This document shows positions 47,183 to 56,493 of a DNA stretch of 64,000 bases, piece after piece. Position 1 is the stretch's first letter. Each line of letters opens with the position of its first letter. The DNA is from DASXRA01 sp963737425 (GTDB taxonomy: Bacteria > Actinomycetota > Actinomycetes > Mycobacteriales > Jatrophihabitantaceae). Made by a program: the position numbers and the translations under genes. Location of the stretch: contig CAVTSX010000003.1 of NCBI GenBank assembly GCA_963737425.1, positions 186,001 through 250,000 of the forward strand, in the 5' to 3' direction. A model generated the notes under the pieces. The model made no database searches. It was not told the origin of the DNA and saw nothing but the letters and a program-made list of their open reading frames with translations.

Positions 47183-47884
47183 CTAGCGATCGTCGCGCGC
47201 CCACCCGGGCACGCCCTCGTCAAGACGAAGCTCGGCGTCGCAGAGGTCCGCGGTTTCCGGGTCGTGCGTTGCCATCAGTACCGTCACGCCGCGCTGGGCC
47301 TCGGCGCGCAACAGGTTCATGACCTTTCCCCGGTTGCCCGAGTCGAGCTCGCTGGTGGGTTCGTCGGCAAGCAGGACGACACCCCGTTGAGCCATGCCTC
47401 GCGCAACCGCAACACGCTGCTGCTGCCCACCGGACAGCTCGTCGACAAGCTGGTCGGCCGCATCGTCCACCCCCACCGAGGCAAGCGCGGCCATCGCCGC
47501 ATCCCTGGCCCCATCGACGAGATCCGCGCGAGCGAGCAGCGGAATCGCGACGTTCTCCAGTGCGGTCAGCACCGCAGCCAGCGCATTGCCTTGCGGGATA
47601 AGCACAATGTCGCGCGCGACGGCGCTCTCGCGCCGGTCGAGACGGGTGCCGCCGCAGTAGACGGTGCCCGCGGACGCAGCCAACACGCCGGCCAGCGCGT
47701 GCAGCAAAGAGGTCTTACCGGCACCGGACGGTCCGGTAATCGCGATCAGCTCACCGGGCCGTGCCTCGAACGTGACGTCGCGTACCGCCACGACGTCGCC
47801 GTAGCGGACGGTGACGCCCTCGGCCCGCAGGACACCCTCGGCGACGGTGGATGCGTCGGCCTCGGGCTGTGCGTGTCGTGTCAT
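47183..47884 (-). CDS. ABC transporter ATPase (LolD/MacB type), canonical subunit
   Basis: A 233-residue ATPase. Walker A is GPSGAGKTSLL, the Q-loop is DIVLIPQGNALAAVLTALENVAIPLL, the signature is LSGGQQQRVAVARG, Walker B is VVLLADEPTSELD and the switch His is in MATHDPE. It is the third gene of a three-gene operon; its ATG overlaps the stop of the second ATPase (ATGA). It should pair with the ATPase at 47881 to power the FtsX-like permease at 48723. The cargo is not known; this type exports lipids, peptides or drugs, or acts on periplasmic proteins. Confidence 0.92.
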   Translation of the reverse strand: MTRHAQPEADASTVAEGVLRAEGVTVRYGDVVAVRDVTFEARPGELIAITGPSGAGKTSLLHALAGVLAASAGTVYCGGTRLDRRESAVARDIVLIPQGNALAAVLTALENVAIPLLARADLVDGARDAAMAALASVGVDDAADQLVDELSGGQQQRVAVARGMAQRGVVLLADEPTSELDSGNRGKVMNLLRAEAQRGVTVLMATHDPETADLCDAELRLDEGVPGWARDDR

Positions 47885-48726
47885 GTGACTTCCTCATCAC
47901 CGATCGGTTCGAGCATGATCACCGCGTCGTCGCCGATCCGCACGCGCAGCAGGGCTCCGGCGGGAACGGTCTCGCGGACATGGGGTGGCAGTTGGATCGA
48001 TCCGTCGCGCCCCACAACGGCGAACTCCTCACCGTCGCGCCCCTCGGCACCGATCCGCCCATCGCGAATGGTGATCGTGCGCGGGTACCGTGCCGCTACC
48101 TCCGGATCGTGCGTGACCGTGATGACGGTGGTGTTCAACTCGGCGTTGACACGATCGATCGCGTCGAGCACCTCGTCACGGTAGCCGTGATCGAGTTGGC
48201 TGGTCGGTTCGTCGGCGAGCAGAAGCCCGGGCAGCGCGGCGATGCCGACCGCGACGGACAGGCGTTGCAGCTGTCCCGGGGTCAGGGTGCCGAGCGGGCG
48301 TTTGGCCGCATCGGCCATGCCGACCAGGTCGAGTACCTCGCGCGGCGGCACCAACGCGGGCCGGCGAAAGCGTCGGGCGGCCTGCTGCGCGAAAGCGACG
48401 TTGCCCTCGGGTGAGAGGTAGGGCAGCAGGTTGTTGACGGCACCCTGCAGCACGATGCCCACCTCGACCGCCCGCATCCGGTTCAGGTCGCGGTTACTGA
48501 TCGTCGTGAGGTCGTGCTCGCCGACGCGCAGGCGGCCGGCGCTCGGCCGCTGCAGCCCGGCAAGCAACCGGAGCAGCGTCGACTTTCCCGAGCCGGACGG
48601 CCCGAGCAGGCCGACCGTCTGCCCGGCCGCGACATCGAGGTCGACGCTGGTCAATGCGACGACGTCGTTGCCTTCCATCCGATAAATATGCACGAGGCCG
48701 TGGGCCGATACCCGGGTGCCGATCAT
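47881..48726 (-). CDS. ABC transporter ATPase (MacB type), degenerate signature subunit
   Basis: A 281-residue ATPase. Walker A is GPSGSGKSTLL, the Q-loop is GIVLQGAVNNLLPYLSPEGNVAFAQ, Walker B is LLLADEPTSQLDH and the His is in VTHDPE. The signature is LTPGQLQRLSVAVG, with Pro in place of Gly, so it may form an asymmetric pair with the canonical ATPase. A C-terminal extension (about 225-281: VVGRDGSIQLPPHVRETVPAGALLRVRIGDDAVIMLEP) looks like a small beta domain. The start at 48726 overlaps the permease stop (ATGA); the longer frame upstream is a misread of the permease. Confidence 0.9.
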   Translation of the reverse strand: MIGTRVSAHGLVHIYRMEGNDVVALTSVDLDVAAGQTVGLLGPSGSGKSTLLRLLAGLQRPSAGRLRVGEHDLTTISNRDLNRMRAVEVGIVLQGAVNNLLPYLSPEGNVAFAQQAARRFRRPALVPPREVLDLVGMADAAKRPLGTLTPGQLQRLSVAVGIAALPGLLLADEPTSQLDHGYRDEVLDAIDRVNAELNTTVITVTHDPEVAARYPRTITIRDGRIGAEGRDGEEFAVVGRDGSIQLPPHVRETVPAGALLRVRIGDDAVIMLEPIGDEEVT

Positions 48727-51700
48727 TGTTCCGCCTCGCCAAGCTTGTTCGTCGCGACCCGGCGCGCGAGGGCCAGACCGGTCGCGAGACTCGCGAGAAG
48801 GAGTACCGCCAGCGTGAGCGCTGCGGCCAGCACAGCGCTGCCCCACGCCGTCGTCCGCAAGATCGCAGGCGTCGCAACGTCGTCGAGGAACATCGGGATC
48901 GCGGGCAGCGCCAGGTGAGCACCGAGGACCCCGACGGCACTCCCGACAAGCACGCCGGTCACAACCGCGACGGTGTGCTCGAGAACTGTGGCACGGCGCA
49001 GGCGGCTCCGATCGACGCCGATGAGGGCCAGCGCAGATGTGTCGCCGGCCCTGGCCCGCCGCGACATCATCGCCGATATGAGGATGACGAGCCCGGCGAT
49101 CAGTACGGCCAGCAATGCCGTGACGAGCGCCAACTGCATCGCCCAGGCCGGAGCGGTCGCGGCGAGCACCGCGCGATGCTTGGCGGCGGTGTCTCGCGAC
49201 AGGACGCCGATGCCGTGTTGCCCGAGCGTGGCGACCAGCGCGCGTTCGCGCTCGGGGTCGTCTGCATGCAGCCATACCGCTGCCGTGCTGTCGCCGAGAG
49301 ACGAACTCGCCACTGCGGCGGCAAGATCCAGGTCGACGAGCATGGCCGCTTCGCCGGTTCCGGGGATCAACGGGGTCTGGCCCACGGAACGAAACGCCGA
49401 TGCGACGCCGTCGATGTTGTTCTCGAACAGGTATCCGCGATCGTCGCGCACGTCGGGTAGGGATCCGGCGGTGATCGCCGGCACGGCGATCGGAACGTTG
49501 AGATGCTGCAGTACCGCGGCAGTTCCCGAGTTGTAAGCGGACAGTGTCAGGCCGTCGCGGTCGGACGACATCGAGATGAGTTCGGTGCGTGCCGCCCCCG
49601 CCGTCTCGGGAGTGGCCTCGCCCCAATCACGGTCGCTACCCAGGTCAACCTTGCTCAGCGCGCCGGGCGGGCCTGCGTACAGCCCGGCGATGGTCATGTC
49701 GAGCTGAATGCCGTCGATGTCGGCCGTCGGTCGCTGCAAGGAGATCTGCGTGAGCCGGCACCCGTCGGCACACGGGACGGCCGCTGAAAGCGTCAACGAC
49801 CCGTTGGTTCCCGAAGGCAGCGGCCCCACCCGCACATCGGATTCCGCGCCGGCCGCATTGCGGAGGTGGAGCACCAGGAACACCGCTCCCGGCGTCCCGG
49901 TGCCGACCTGCGCCTTGTAGCGCACGAGCGATTCGGAGGCCAGTCGCAACTGCGCCGAGGTTCCGCGCAACGAGACCGGCTCCGGCCTCGCGGGATTCAG
50001 CTTCGACAACAGGGCTGCCGAAGGGCGGTCCTTCGGCCATCCCCAGGCGGCGACCCGCGCGAACGCAGTGGGTTGCGCGGCTACGAGTACCGGCCCGCTG
50101 TTCGGCCGCTGGATGACGACGGGGGTCGCGTAGCGACCACTCGGGTCGGCGGCGGCGACGGCCTTCTCGAACGCGTTGACGTTGCCGGCACGCACGGTCA
50201 GAGCGACGCTCGCACCCGATTCCGCGCCTGCCCGCACCGATCGGTTACGCGCCGACACCCTCCACTGGTCGGCGGCCGACACGACCAGCGCAGCGGCGAC
50301 GCACAGCAGTATGACGACCCGACGCATGCCCGGGCGTCTTGCGACCTGCAGACCGGCCAGGCCGAGCCCGAGCCGGCCACGCCACAGCGCGCGTCGGCCG
50401 ACGGTCCGCGAGAGCAGCGCAAGGACATGGCTGAGCACCATGCCTACGAGCAGCGCAATCAGGCCGGGCGTGAGAACAGCGATGGCGTTGTGCCGATCGC
50501 CGGACAGCACGACCACCGTTCCGGCGATCGCGGCAGCGGCGAGAGCCGCCTCGCCGGCGCCGATACCACGCCTGCCCACCCGCAGGGGCACGCGGCGCAT
50601 CAGGTCGTGAACCGGACGGCGGGCCGTCAACCCCGCGACCGTGGCCACGAGCAGCAACTCGACCAGGACGACGGAACCGGCGGCCAGCAGCACGAGGCTG
50701 CGTAGCTCCGGCTGCGCGCCGCCGGACAACCACCATCGGCAGGCCAGCCGGCAGATCAGCCATGCAACGATCAGGCCCGGGATCGCAGCGAGCAACACCG
50801 GCGCCGCGAGCTCGCGCAGGAACAACGCCGCCGATCGGGTCGCGCTTCGACCGCGCAGTCGGGCCAACGCGAATTCGCTGCGGCGCTGATCGGCGGCAGC
50901 GACCACGACGATGCCGATAACCACCAGGACGAGCAGGCCCAACTCGACTGCGAACGCGGGGATTACCGACCGGGCCTCGTGCCGGCCCGTGTCGACCTGG
51001 TCGAAGGCAGCGAGGAGGTTCGTGCTCACCAGGCCACCCGAATCCGGGCCGCTGTTCGCCGCGATCAGCGACGTGATCGCCGAACGCAGCCTGGGCATGT
51101 CGTCGAGTCCGACCTGATCGACTCGCAACGGAAGGTCAAGCTCGGTCGTGACGGGCAGGTTGTCTATCGAGACGCGCGTCTTCTTCGCGATGTTGACCAG
51201 AAAGCCGTCGGGGGCGAGGAAGGCATCGGCCGCGTAGACGCCTTCCTGGCGGCTGACGTGGGATTCCTGGGCCCCCGTCGCCGAGCCGTAGCTGTGATCG
51301 AACCAGTAGTCATCGTGCGGGTCGTACGGCGCGTACAGGCCGACGATCCGCACCGTGCCGCTGGACCGATCGGGTTGACCCTGGCCGAACGTCACGAAGA
51401 CCGGAACGGTTGCGCCGAGCCGAAGCGACAGCGACTTGGCGCTCGTGGTGCTCGCCAGCACGTCGGTGGGGCCGGTCGGGCAGCGTCCGCTGACCAGGTG
51501 CAGGTGCTGGCACTCGTCGGCCCGGTGCACGATGGTGCTCGTGATCACCTTGCCGCTCAGGTAGTAGTTCAGGTTGAGCTCGTCGGAGACGATCGGCGGG
51601 CCGTAGTAACGCTCGATAGCGGAGTCGGCCGATTGCAACGGGTCGGTGCCTCCGTCCGCGGGCGACGACCGCACCACGAGTCCTCGACTGAAGATCGGCG

Positions 51701-51869
51701 TGTTGTTGAGCGTCAGCTTCAACTGCGCGGTCTCCACCGCGCGCTCGTACAGCGGGCCGAAGGCGCAGGCAGCAACGCCGAGAAGCGAGAGCACGAACAA
51801 CGCGGTGGCCTGCCCGACACGGTGGCGCAGGGCATGCCCGGTCACCCCGCTCCGCCCGACGCGTCTCAT
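48723..51869 (-). CDS. FtsX-like ABC transporter permease, double-length
   Basis: A 1048-residue permease starting at an ATG preceded by AGGGGGAGGGCT. The first helix is at about 20-38 (ATALFVLSLLGVAACAFGPLY). A large extracytoplasmic domain follows to about 300. A set of helices at about 310-510 (FAVELGLLVLVVIGIVVVAAADQRR, LRELAAPVLLAAIPGLIVAWLIC) precedes a second outer domain (about 535-880), and three C-terminal helices end in VATNKLGEAEQ. Two FtsX-type modules are therefore fused in one chain, like other actinobacterial MacB-type permeases. It is the first gene of the operon, whose two ATPases overlap in ATGA steps. Confidence 0.9.
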   Translation of the reverse strand: MRRVGRSGVTGHALRHRVGQATALFVLSLLGVAACAFGPLYERAVETAQLKLTLNNTPIFSRGLVVRSSPADGGTDPLQSADSAIERYYGPPIVSDELNLNYYLSGKVITSTIVHRADECQHLHLVSGRCPTGPTDVLASTTSAKSLSLRLGATVPVFVTFGQGQPDRSSGTVRIVGLYAPYDPHDDYWFDHSYGSATGAQESHVSRQEGVYAADAFLAPDGFLVNIAKKTRVSIDNLPVTTELDLPLRVDQVGLDDMPRLRSAITSLIAANSGPDSGGLVSTNLLAAFDQVDTGRHEARSVIPAFAVELGLLVLVVIGIVVVAAADQRRSEFALARLRGRSATRSAALFLRELAAPVLLAAIPGLIVAWLICRLACRWWLSGGAQPELRSLVLLAAGSVVLVELLLVATVAGLTARRPVHDLMRRVPLRVGRRGIGAGEAALAAAAIAGTVVVLSGDRHNAIAVLTPGLIALLVGMVLSHVLALLSRTVGRRALWRGRLGLGLAGLQVARRPGMRRVVILLCVAAALVVSAADQWRVSARNRSVRAGAESGASVALTVRAGNVNAFEKAVAAADPSGRYATPVVIQRPNSGPVLVAAQPTAFARVAAWGWPKDRPSAALLSKLNPARPEPVSLRGTSAQLRLASESLVRYKAQVGTGTPGAVFLVLHLRNAAGAESDVRVGPLPSGTNGSLTLSAAVPCADGCRLTQISLQRPTADIDGIQLDMTIAGLYAGPPGALSKVDLGSDRDWGEATPETAGAARTELISMSSDRDGLTLSAYNSGTAAVLQHLNVPIAVPAITAGSLPDVRDDRGYLFENNIDGVASAFRSVGQTPLIPGTGEAAMLVDLDLAAAVASSSLGDSTAAVWLHADDPERERALVATLGQHGIGVLSRDTAAKHRAVLAATAPAWAMQLALVTALLAVLIAGLVILISAMMSRRARAGDTSALALIGVDRSRLRRATVLEHTVAVVTGVLVGSAVGVLGAHLALPAIPMFLDDVATPAILRTTAWGSAVLAAALTLAVLLLASLATGLALARRVATNKLGEAEQ

Positions 51870-51994
51870 AGCCCTCCCCCTGCACGGTGCAAGATTCCGT
51901 CCGGGACGCTAGCCGGTGCTTCCGGAGCGCAGAGTACGAATCGGTTACAAGACATGCACGGTCCGACATTGTGCTGAACAGGATCAGTGGCAGA

Positions 51995-52990
51995 TCAGGA
52001 CATTTCGCGGATAGCCCGGCCCGCGTCGCGCAGGACCGAAAGCGATCGACGCACGTATTGCGGGTCCGCGCCCGCGAGCCCGCATGCGGGGGTCAGGACG
52101 ACGCTGTCGGCCAGGCGCGGCACCGCGAACCCGAGCGTGCGCCACAGCCGCAAGACCGGGTCGCGCGCGGTATCGAGCGTGATCGAGGTGTCGAGCGCGG
52201 GCACCACACCGAGCCACAACGACGTGCCCGCCTCGACGGCCTCGCCGAGCGAGTCGTTGTCGGCGTCGGTCACGAATGATGCGTCGAAGGACAAGGCATC
52301 CGCGCCGGCTGCGCGCAGCAGGGCTATCGGCACGCCGCGGGCGCAGCAGTGCACCACCCGGGAGCCCTCGGGAATCACGGCCAGGACGTCGCGCAGGGTC
52401 TGCTCGACCACGTTCGGTTCGACAGCGCGCACGGTGCCGTATCCGGAGGGGGTCGGCACGGCGCCGGCCAGAACGGCGGGCACGGACGGCTCGTCGAGCT
52501 GCACCACGAGCGATGCCTCGGGTACCCGCCGCGCCAGGTCGCGGATGTGCGCCCACAGGCCCTCGGCGAGTGACGCGGCGAGGTCACGCACAGCACCGTG
52601 ATCGGAGACGATGCGATGCCCGGACGGCAGCTCCATGTTGGCAGCGAGGGTCCACGGGCCGACCAGTTGGACCTTGAACGCGCCCGCGTATCCGACTGCC
52701 TGCGCTTCGAGGGTGTCGAGGTCGCGCTCGATGAAGTCCTTCGCCCGCCGGAGATCCCGGCCGGTACGCGCCGTCAGTCGCCAGCCCGAAGGCTGGATCT
52801 CGACCGCAAGGTCAGCCAGGAACGTGGCGCCGCGACCGATCATGTCGGCGCCCGCACCCCGCGCCGGCAGTTCGGGCAGATGTGGCAGGTCGGGAAGTTC
52901 GCCGAACACGAGCCGCAGCGCCTCGGCGATGTCGAGACCGGGCAACGAGCCGACGCCGGTGGCGGCGCCCGACGGCCACGGGTGGTTCAC
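51995..52990 (-). CDS. MetE-like (cobalamin-independent methionine synthase C-terminal type) protein
   Basis: A 331-residue single TIM barrel starting ATGVGSLPGLDIAEALRLVFGELPDLPHLPELPARGAGADMIGRG, a pattern I know from the actinobacterial group next to mnmA. FKVQLVGPWTLAANMELPSG, LVVQLDEPSVPAVLAG and VVHCCARGVPIALLRAAGADALSFD provide the likely zinc ligands (His, Cys). It is much shorter than MetE (about 750) because the N-terminal barrel is missing. It may be a methyltransferase with a different methyl donor. Its start overlaps the mnmA stop (ATGA), and M. tuberculosis Rv3015c has the same surroundings. Confidence 0.85.
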   Translation of the reverse strand: MNHPWPSGAATGVGSLPGLDIAEALRLVFGELPDLPHLPELPARGAGADMIGRGATFLADLAVEIQPSGWRLTARTGRDLRRAKDFIERDLDTLEAQAVGYAGAFKVQLVGPWTLAANMELPSGHRIVSDHGAVRDLAASLAEGLWAHIRDLARRVPEASLVVQLDEPSVPAVLAGAVPTPSGYGTVRAVEPNVVEQTLRDVLAVIPEGSRVVHCCARGVPIALLRAAGADALSFDASFVTDADNDSLGEAVEAGTSLWLGVVPALDTSITLDTARDPVLRLWRTLGFAVPRLADSVVLTPACGLAGADPQYVRRSLSVLRDAGRAIREMS

Positions 52991-54069
52991 GAGGTGACTG
53001 CTGCGCTACGCGCTGTCGAGATCGTCGCCGACCCGAGCACGACGTCGCCCTCGTACATCACCAAGGCTTGACCGGCGGCGATCCCGCGCTGCGAACCGTG
53101 CAGGCGAGCGATCACCGAGTCGCCCGCCACCTCGACGGTCGCCGGCGTGACCATTCCGTGCGCCCGCAACTGCACGAGACAGTCGAACGAGGGCGCGGGC
53201 TGCTCGCCGAGTGTCCACAGTGGACGATCAGCCGCGACCTCGTCGGCATCGAGCAGCTCACCCGGGCCCACGACGACGGTGTTCGTCTTCGGCTGGATCG
53301 AGAGCACGTAGCGGGGCTCGCCCCCCGGTGCCGGGCGTTGCAGGCGAAGGCCGCGGCGCTGGCCGACCGTGAAGGCGAACGACCCACCGTGCTCGCCGAC
53401 CACGTCGCCGCTCGTCGCGTCGACGATCGGACCCGCCTGCTCGCCCAGACGACGGGACAGGAAGCCGCGAGTGTCGCCGTCGGCGATGAAGCAGATGTCG
53501 TGCGAGTCGGGCTTCTCGGCGACGGCCAGGCCGCGCGCCGCCGCCTCGGCCCGAACCTGGGCCTTCGTCGAGTCGCCGAGCGGGAACATCGCCCCGGCCA
53601 ACTGCCGCGCAGTCAGGACGGCCAGGACATAGGACTGGTCCTTCGCCGTGTCGACCGAGCGCCTCAGCCGGCCGTCGGCGACGCGCGCGTGATGACCGGT
53701 CACGACGGCGTCGAAGCCCAGGGCAAGAGCGCGGTCGAGAACCGCCGCGAACTTGATCTTCTCGTTGCAGCGCAAGCACGGATTCGGCGTGCGGCCGGCG
53801 GCGTACTCGGAAACGAAGTCGTCGATGACGTCGGCCCGGAATCGCTCGGCGAGGTCCCATACGTAGAAAGGGATTCCCAGCACGTCGGCGGCGCGGCGGG
53901 CATCGTTGGCGTCCTCGAGAGTGCAGCAGCCCCGCGCGCCCTGCCGCAGGCTCGACGGCGCGGGCGACAGGGCCAGATGAACCCCGGTGACCTCGTGCCC
54001 GGCGTCGACGGCCCGGGCCGCCGCCACCGCAGAGTCGACGCCACCGCTCATCGCGGCGAGCACCCTCAT
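52987..54069 (-). CDS. mnmA: tRNA 2-thiouridine(34) synthase
   Basis: A 360-residue enzyme. The PP-loop SGGVDSAVAA is at 8-17. C98 in RTPNPCLRCN and C193 in DSHDICFIAD form the catalytic pair that carries sulfur as a persulfide. GHHARV, KDQSYVLAVL and FTVGQRRGL are further MnmA motifs, and the C-terminal beta domain completes the protein. It thiolates U34 of tRNAs for Glu, Gln and Lys. It overlaps iscS, its probable sulfur donor, on the upstream side (ATGA) and the MetE-like gene downstream, so the three form one operon. Confidence 0.97.
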   Translation of the reverse strand: MRVLAAMSGGVDSAVAAARAVDAGHEVTGVHLALSPAPSSLRQGARGCCTLEDANDARRAADVLGIPFYVWDLAERFRADVIDDFVSEYAAGRTPNPCLRCNEKIKFAAVLDRALALGFDAVVTGHHARVADGRLRRSVDTAKDQSYVLAVLTARQLAGAMFPLGDSTKAQVRAEAAARGLAVAEKPDSHDICFIADGDTRGFLSRRLGEQAGPIVDATSGDVVGEHGGSFAFTVGQRRGLRLQRPAPGGEPRYVLSIQPKTNTVVVGPGELLDADEVAADRPLWTLGEQPAPSFDCLVQLRAHGMVTPATVEVAGDSVIARLHGSQRGIAAGQALVMYEGDVVLGSATISTARSAAVTS

Positions 54070-55241
54070 CCGAGCACCGAACTGATCCCGGCGCGACGGG
54101 CGCGCTCGACGACGGGGCGGATCTCGTCAAGAACAGCGTCGACGTCGTCGGCGCTGGACGTGTGACCGAGCGAGAAACGCAACGAACCGCGAGCGCGTGC
54201 GGCGTCAGCGCCCAGGGCGATCAGGACGTGGGAGGGCTGGGCGACCCCGGCCGAGCAGGCTGAGCCCGTCGAGCACTCTATGCCGCGGGCGTCGAGCAGC
54301 ATCAGCAGCGAGTCGCCCTCGCAGCCGGGGAACGACAGGTGCGCGATACCCGACAGATGCTCGTGCGGGTGGCCGTTGACAATGACGTCGGGCACCGCGG
54401 CACGCACGCCGTCGATCAGTTGCGAGCGCAGCGCGCGCAGGCGCAGCGACTCGTCGGGCTGAGCTCGAACGGCGGCTGCCGCCGCGGTGGCGAACCCGAC
54501 TACCCCGGGTACGTCGAGCGTGCCCGAGCGCACGTCACGCTCCTGGCCGCCGCCGTGCTGCAGCGGCACCACCGCGGCGTCGCGCCGCAGCAGCAGCGCA
54601 CCGACACCGTACGGCCCGCCGACCTTGTGCGCGGTGATCGTCATGGCATCGACGCCCGACTCGGCGAAGTCGACCGGCACCGCACCGACCGCCTGCACTG
54701 CGTCGGTGTGGAACGGGACGCCGTACTCGTGCGCGATCTCGGCGAGCTCGTGGATCGGCTCGATCGTGCCTACCTCGTTGTTGGCGTACATCACGGTGAC
54801 GACCGCGGCGGAGTCCGGGTCGGCGTCGAGCGCATCGCGCAGCGTCTCGGCCCCTACGAGTCCGGTGTCGTCGACCTCGAGCCAGGTGATCTCGGCGCCG
54901 TCATGCGCCGCGAGCCAGCCGACGGCGTCGAGCACCGCGTGATGCTCGACCGCACTGGCGAGTATTCGGCGTCGCCGCGGATCAGCATCGCGGCGTGCCC
55001 AGAACATGCCCTTGACAGCCAGGTTGTCGGATTCGGTCCCGCCGCCGGTGAAGATCACCTCGGAGGGGCGCGCCCGCAGCACCGCCGCGAGGTGTTCGCG
55101 CGACTCCTCGACGCTACGGCGCGCGCGCCGGCCGGATCCGTGCAGCGACGACGGGTTGCCGACCTGCGCCATTGCCGCTGACACGGCGTCGATGGCTGCT
55201 GGCCGCATCGGCGTGGTGGCGGCGTGATCTAGGTAAGGCAT
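54066..55241 (-). CDS. iscS: Cysteine desulfurase (IscS/NifS type)
   Basis: A 391-residue PLP enzyme. It has YLDHAATTPMRP at the start, GGTESDNLAVKG for phosphate binding, the Schiff-base Lys K206 in TITAHKVGGPYG, and the active Cys C329 in ECSTGSACSAG. It removes sulfur from cysteine for tRNA thiolation and Fe-S clusters. I chose the ATG at 55241: a TAAGCT box ends 7 bases before it, so the iscS-mnmA-MetE-like operon probably begins with a leaderless message; the frame extends upstream without a better start. Confidence 0.95.
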   Translation of the reverse strand: MPYLDHAATTPMRPAAIDAVSAAMAQVGNPSSLHGSGRRARRSVEESREHLAAVLRARPSEVIFTGGGTESDNLAVKGMFWARRDADPRRRRILASAVEHHAVLDAVGWLAAHDGAEITWLEVDDTGLVGAETLRDALDADPDSAAVVTVMYANNEVGTIEPIHELAEIAHEYGVPFHTDAVQAVGAVPVDFAESGVDAMTITAHKVGGPYGVGALLLRRDAAVVPLQHGGGQERDVRSGTLDVPGVVGFATAAAAAVRAQPDESLRLRALRSQLIDGVRAAVPDVIVNGHPHEHLSGIAHLSFPGCEGDSLLMLLDARGIECSTGSACSAGVAQPSHVLIALGADAARARGSLRFSLGHTSSADDVDAVLDEIRPVVERARRAGISSVLG

Positions 55242-55278
55242 CGGGCCCAGCTTACGGCTTGCCGGCGCACGTCCCGCT

Positions 55279-56487
55279 ATGCGCTGTGATACCAACAGCT
55301 TCGTGATCTATGACTACTGCGTCATCGGCGGCGGCATAGTCGGCCTCGCCACCGCGATGCAGGTCCTCGAATCACGCCCGGACGCAAGTCTCGTGCTGCT
55401 GGAGAAGGAATCCGAGCTGGGTATGCACCAGACCGGCCACAACAGCGGCGTCATCCACTCGGGCATCTACTACGCACCGGGCAGTCTCAAAGCCGACCTG
55501 TGCCGACGCGGAGCACAGGCGACCAAGGACTTCGCAGCTGCGCACGGCATCGCGGTCGACCCGATCGGGAAGCTGCTCGTCGCGACCAATGCCGTCGAGG
55601 CGGCACGGATGGACGCGTTGTTCGACCGTGCAGGGCACAACAATCTCGACGTCGAGCGGATTGATGCCGCCGAACTGCACCGGCGCGAGCCGCACGTGCG
55701 GGGCGAGGGCGCATTGCGCGTCGCGTCGACCGCGATCACCGACTACGGCGCGATCTCGCGGGCGATGGGCGCCGTCGTGCGCGAGCGCGGCGCGAACGTC
55801 GAACTCGGCATCGAGGTCAGCGCCATCGCCGAGACCGCGGAGCTGGTGACCATCTCGGCCGGCGAGCGGCGCATCACCGCCCGCCGGCTCGTCGTGTGCG
55901 GCGGCCTGCAGGCCGATCGGCTCGCGCGCATGGCCGGCGCGCGCACCGACTTTCAGATAATCCCGTTCCGCGGCGAGTACTACCGGCTGCCGTCCGGGCG
56001 AAACGGGATCGTGTCGCATCTGATCTATCCGATCCCGGACCCGAATCTGCCCTTCCTCGGGGTTCATCTGACACCGATGATCGACGGCGGGGTCACCGTC
56101 GGGCCCAGTGCCGTGCTCGGCCTGTCCCGCGAGGGGTACGGCAAATGGTCGTTTCGGCGCCGCGACGTCGGCGAGTACCTGCGCTTCCCCGGTACCTGGC
56201 AGGTTGCCCGCCACAACGTCCGCACCGGCGCGCGCGAACTGCGCAACTCGATCTTCAAGCGCAGCTACCTGCGCGAGTGCCACAAGTACTGCCCCGAGCT
56301 GACCGTCGACGACCTGCTGCCGCAGCCCACCGGCATCCGAGCCCAGGCGGTGCTGCGCGACGGCACCCTCGTCGAGGACTTCCTGTTCGCCGAGACGCCC
56401 CGGACGTTGCACGTGTGCAATGCCCCCTCGCCGGCGGCAACATCGGCGATCCCGATCGGCGAGATGATCGCCGCCAAGATCACCTGA
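55279..56487 (+). CDS. lhgO: L-2-hydroxyglutarate oxidase (FAD, DAO family)
   Basis: About 402 residues. YCVIGGGIVGLATAMQVL is the FAD-binding motif. EKESELGMHQTGHNSGVIHSGIYYAPGSLKADLCRRG is diagnostic for LhgO-type enzymes, and FRGEYYRLPSGRNGIVSHLIYPIPDPNLPFLGVHLTPMIDG with the final PIGEMIAAKI completes the fold. It oxidises L-2-hydroxyglutarate, a by-product, to 2-oxoglutarate with electrons passed to quinones. The ATG at 55279 or the GTG at 55303 could be used; neither has a clear ribosome-binding site. It is divergent from iscS. Confidence 0.92.
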   Translation: MRCDTNSFVIYDYCVIGGGIVGLATAMQVLESRPDASLVLLEKESELGMHQTGHNSGVIHSGIYYAPGSLKADLCRRGAQATKDFAAAHGIAVDPIGKLLVATNAVEAARMDALFDRAGHNNLDVERIDAAELHRREPHVRGEGALRVASTAITDYGAISRAMGAVVRERGANVELGIEVSAIAETAELVTISAGERRITARRLVVCGGLQADRLARMAGARTDFQIIPFRGEYYRLPSGRNGIVSHLIYPIPDPNLPFLGVHLTPMIDGGVTVGPSAVLGLSREGYGKWSFRRRDVGEYLRFPGTWQVARHNVRTGARELRNSIFKRSYLRECHKYCPELTVDDLLPQPTGIRAQAVLRDGTLVEDFLFAETPRTLHVCNAPSPAATSAIPIGEMIAAKIT

Positions 56488-56493
56488 GCGGCG

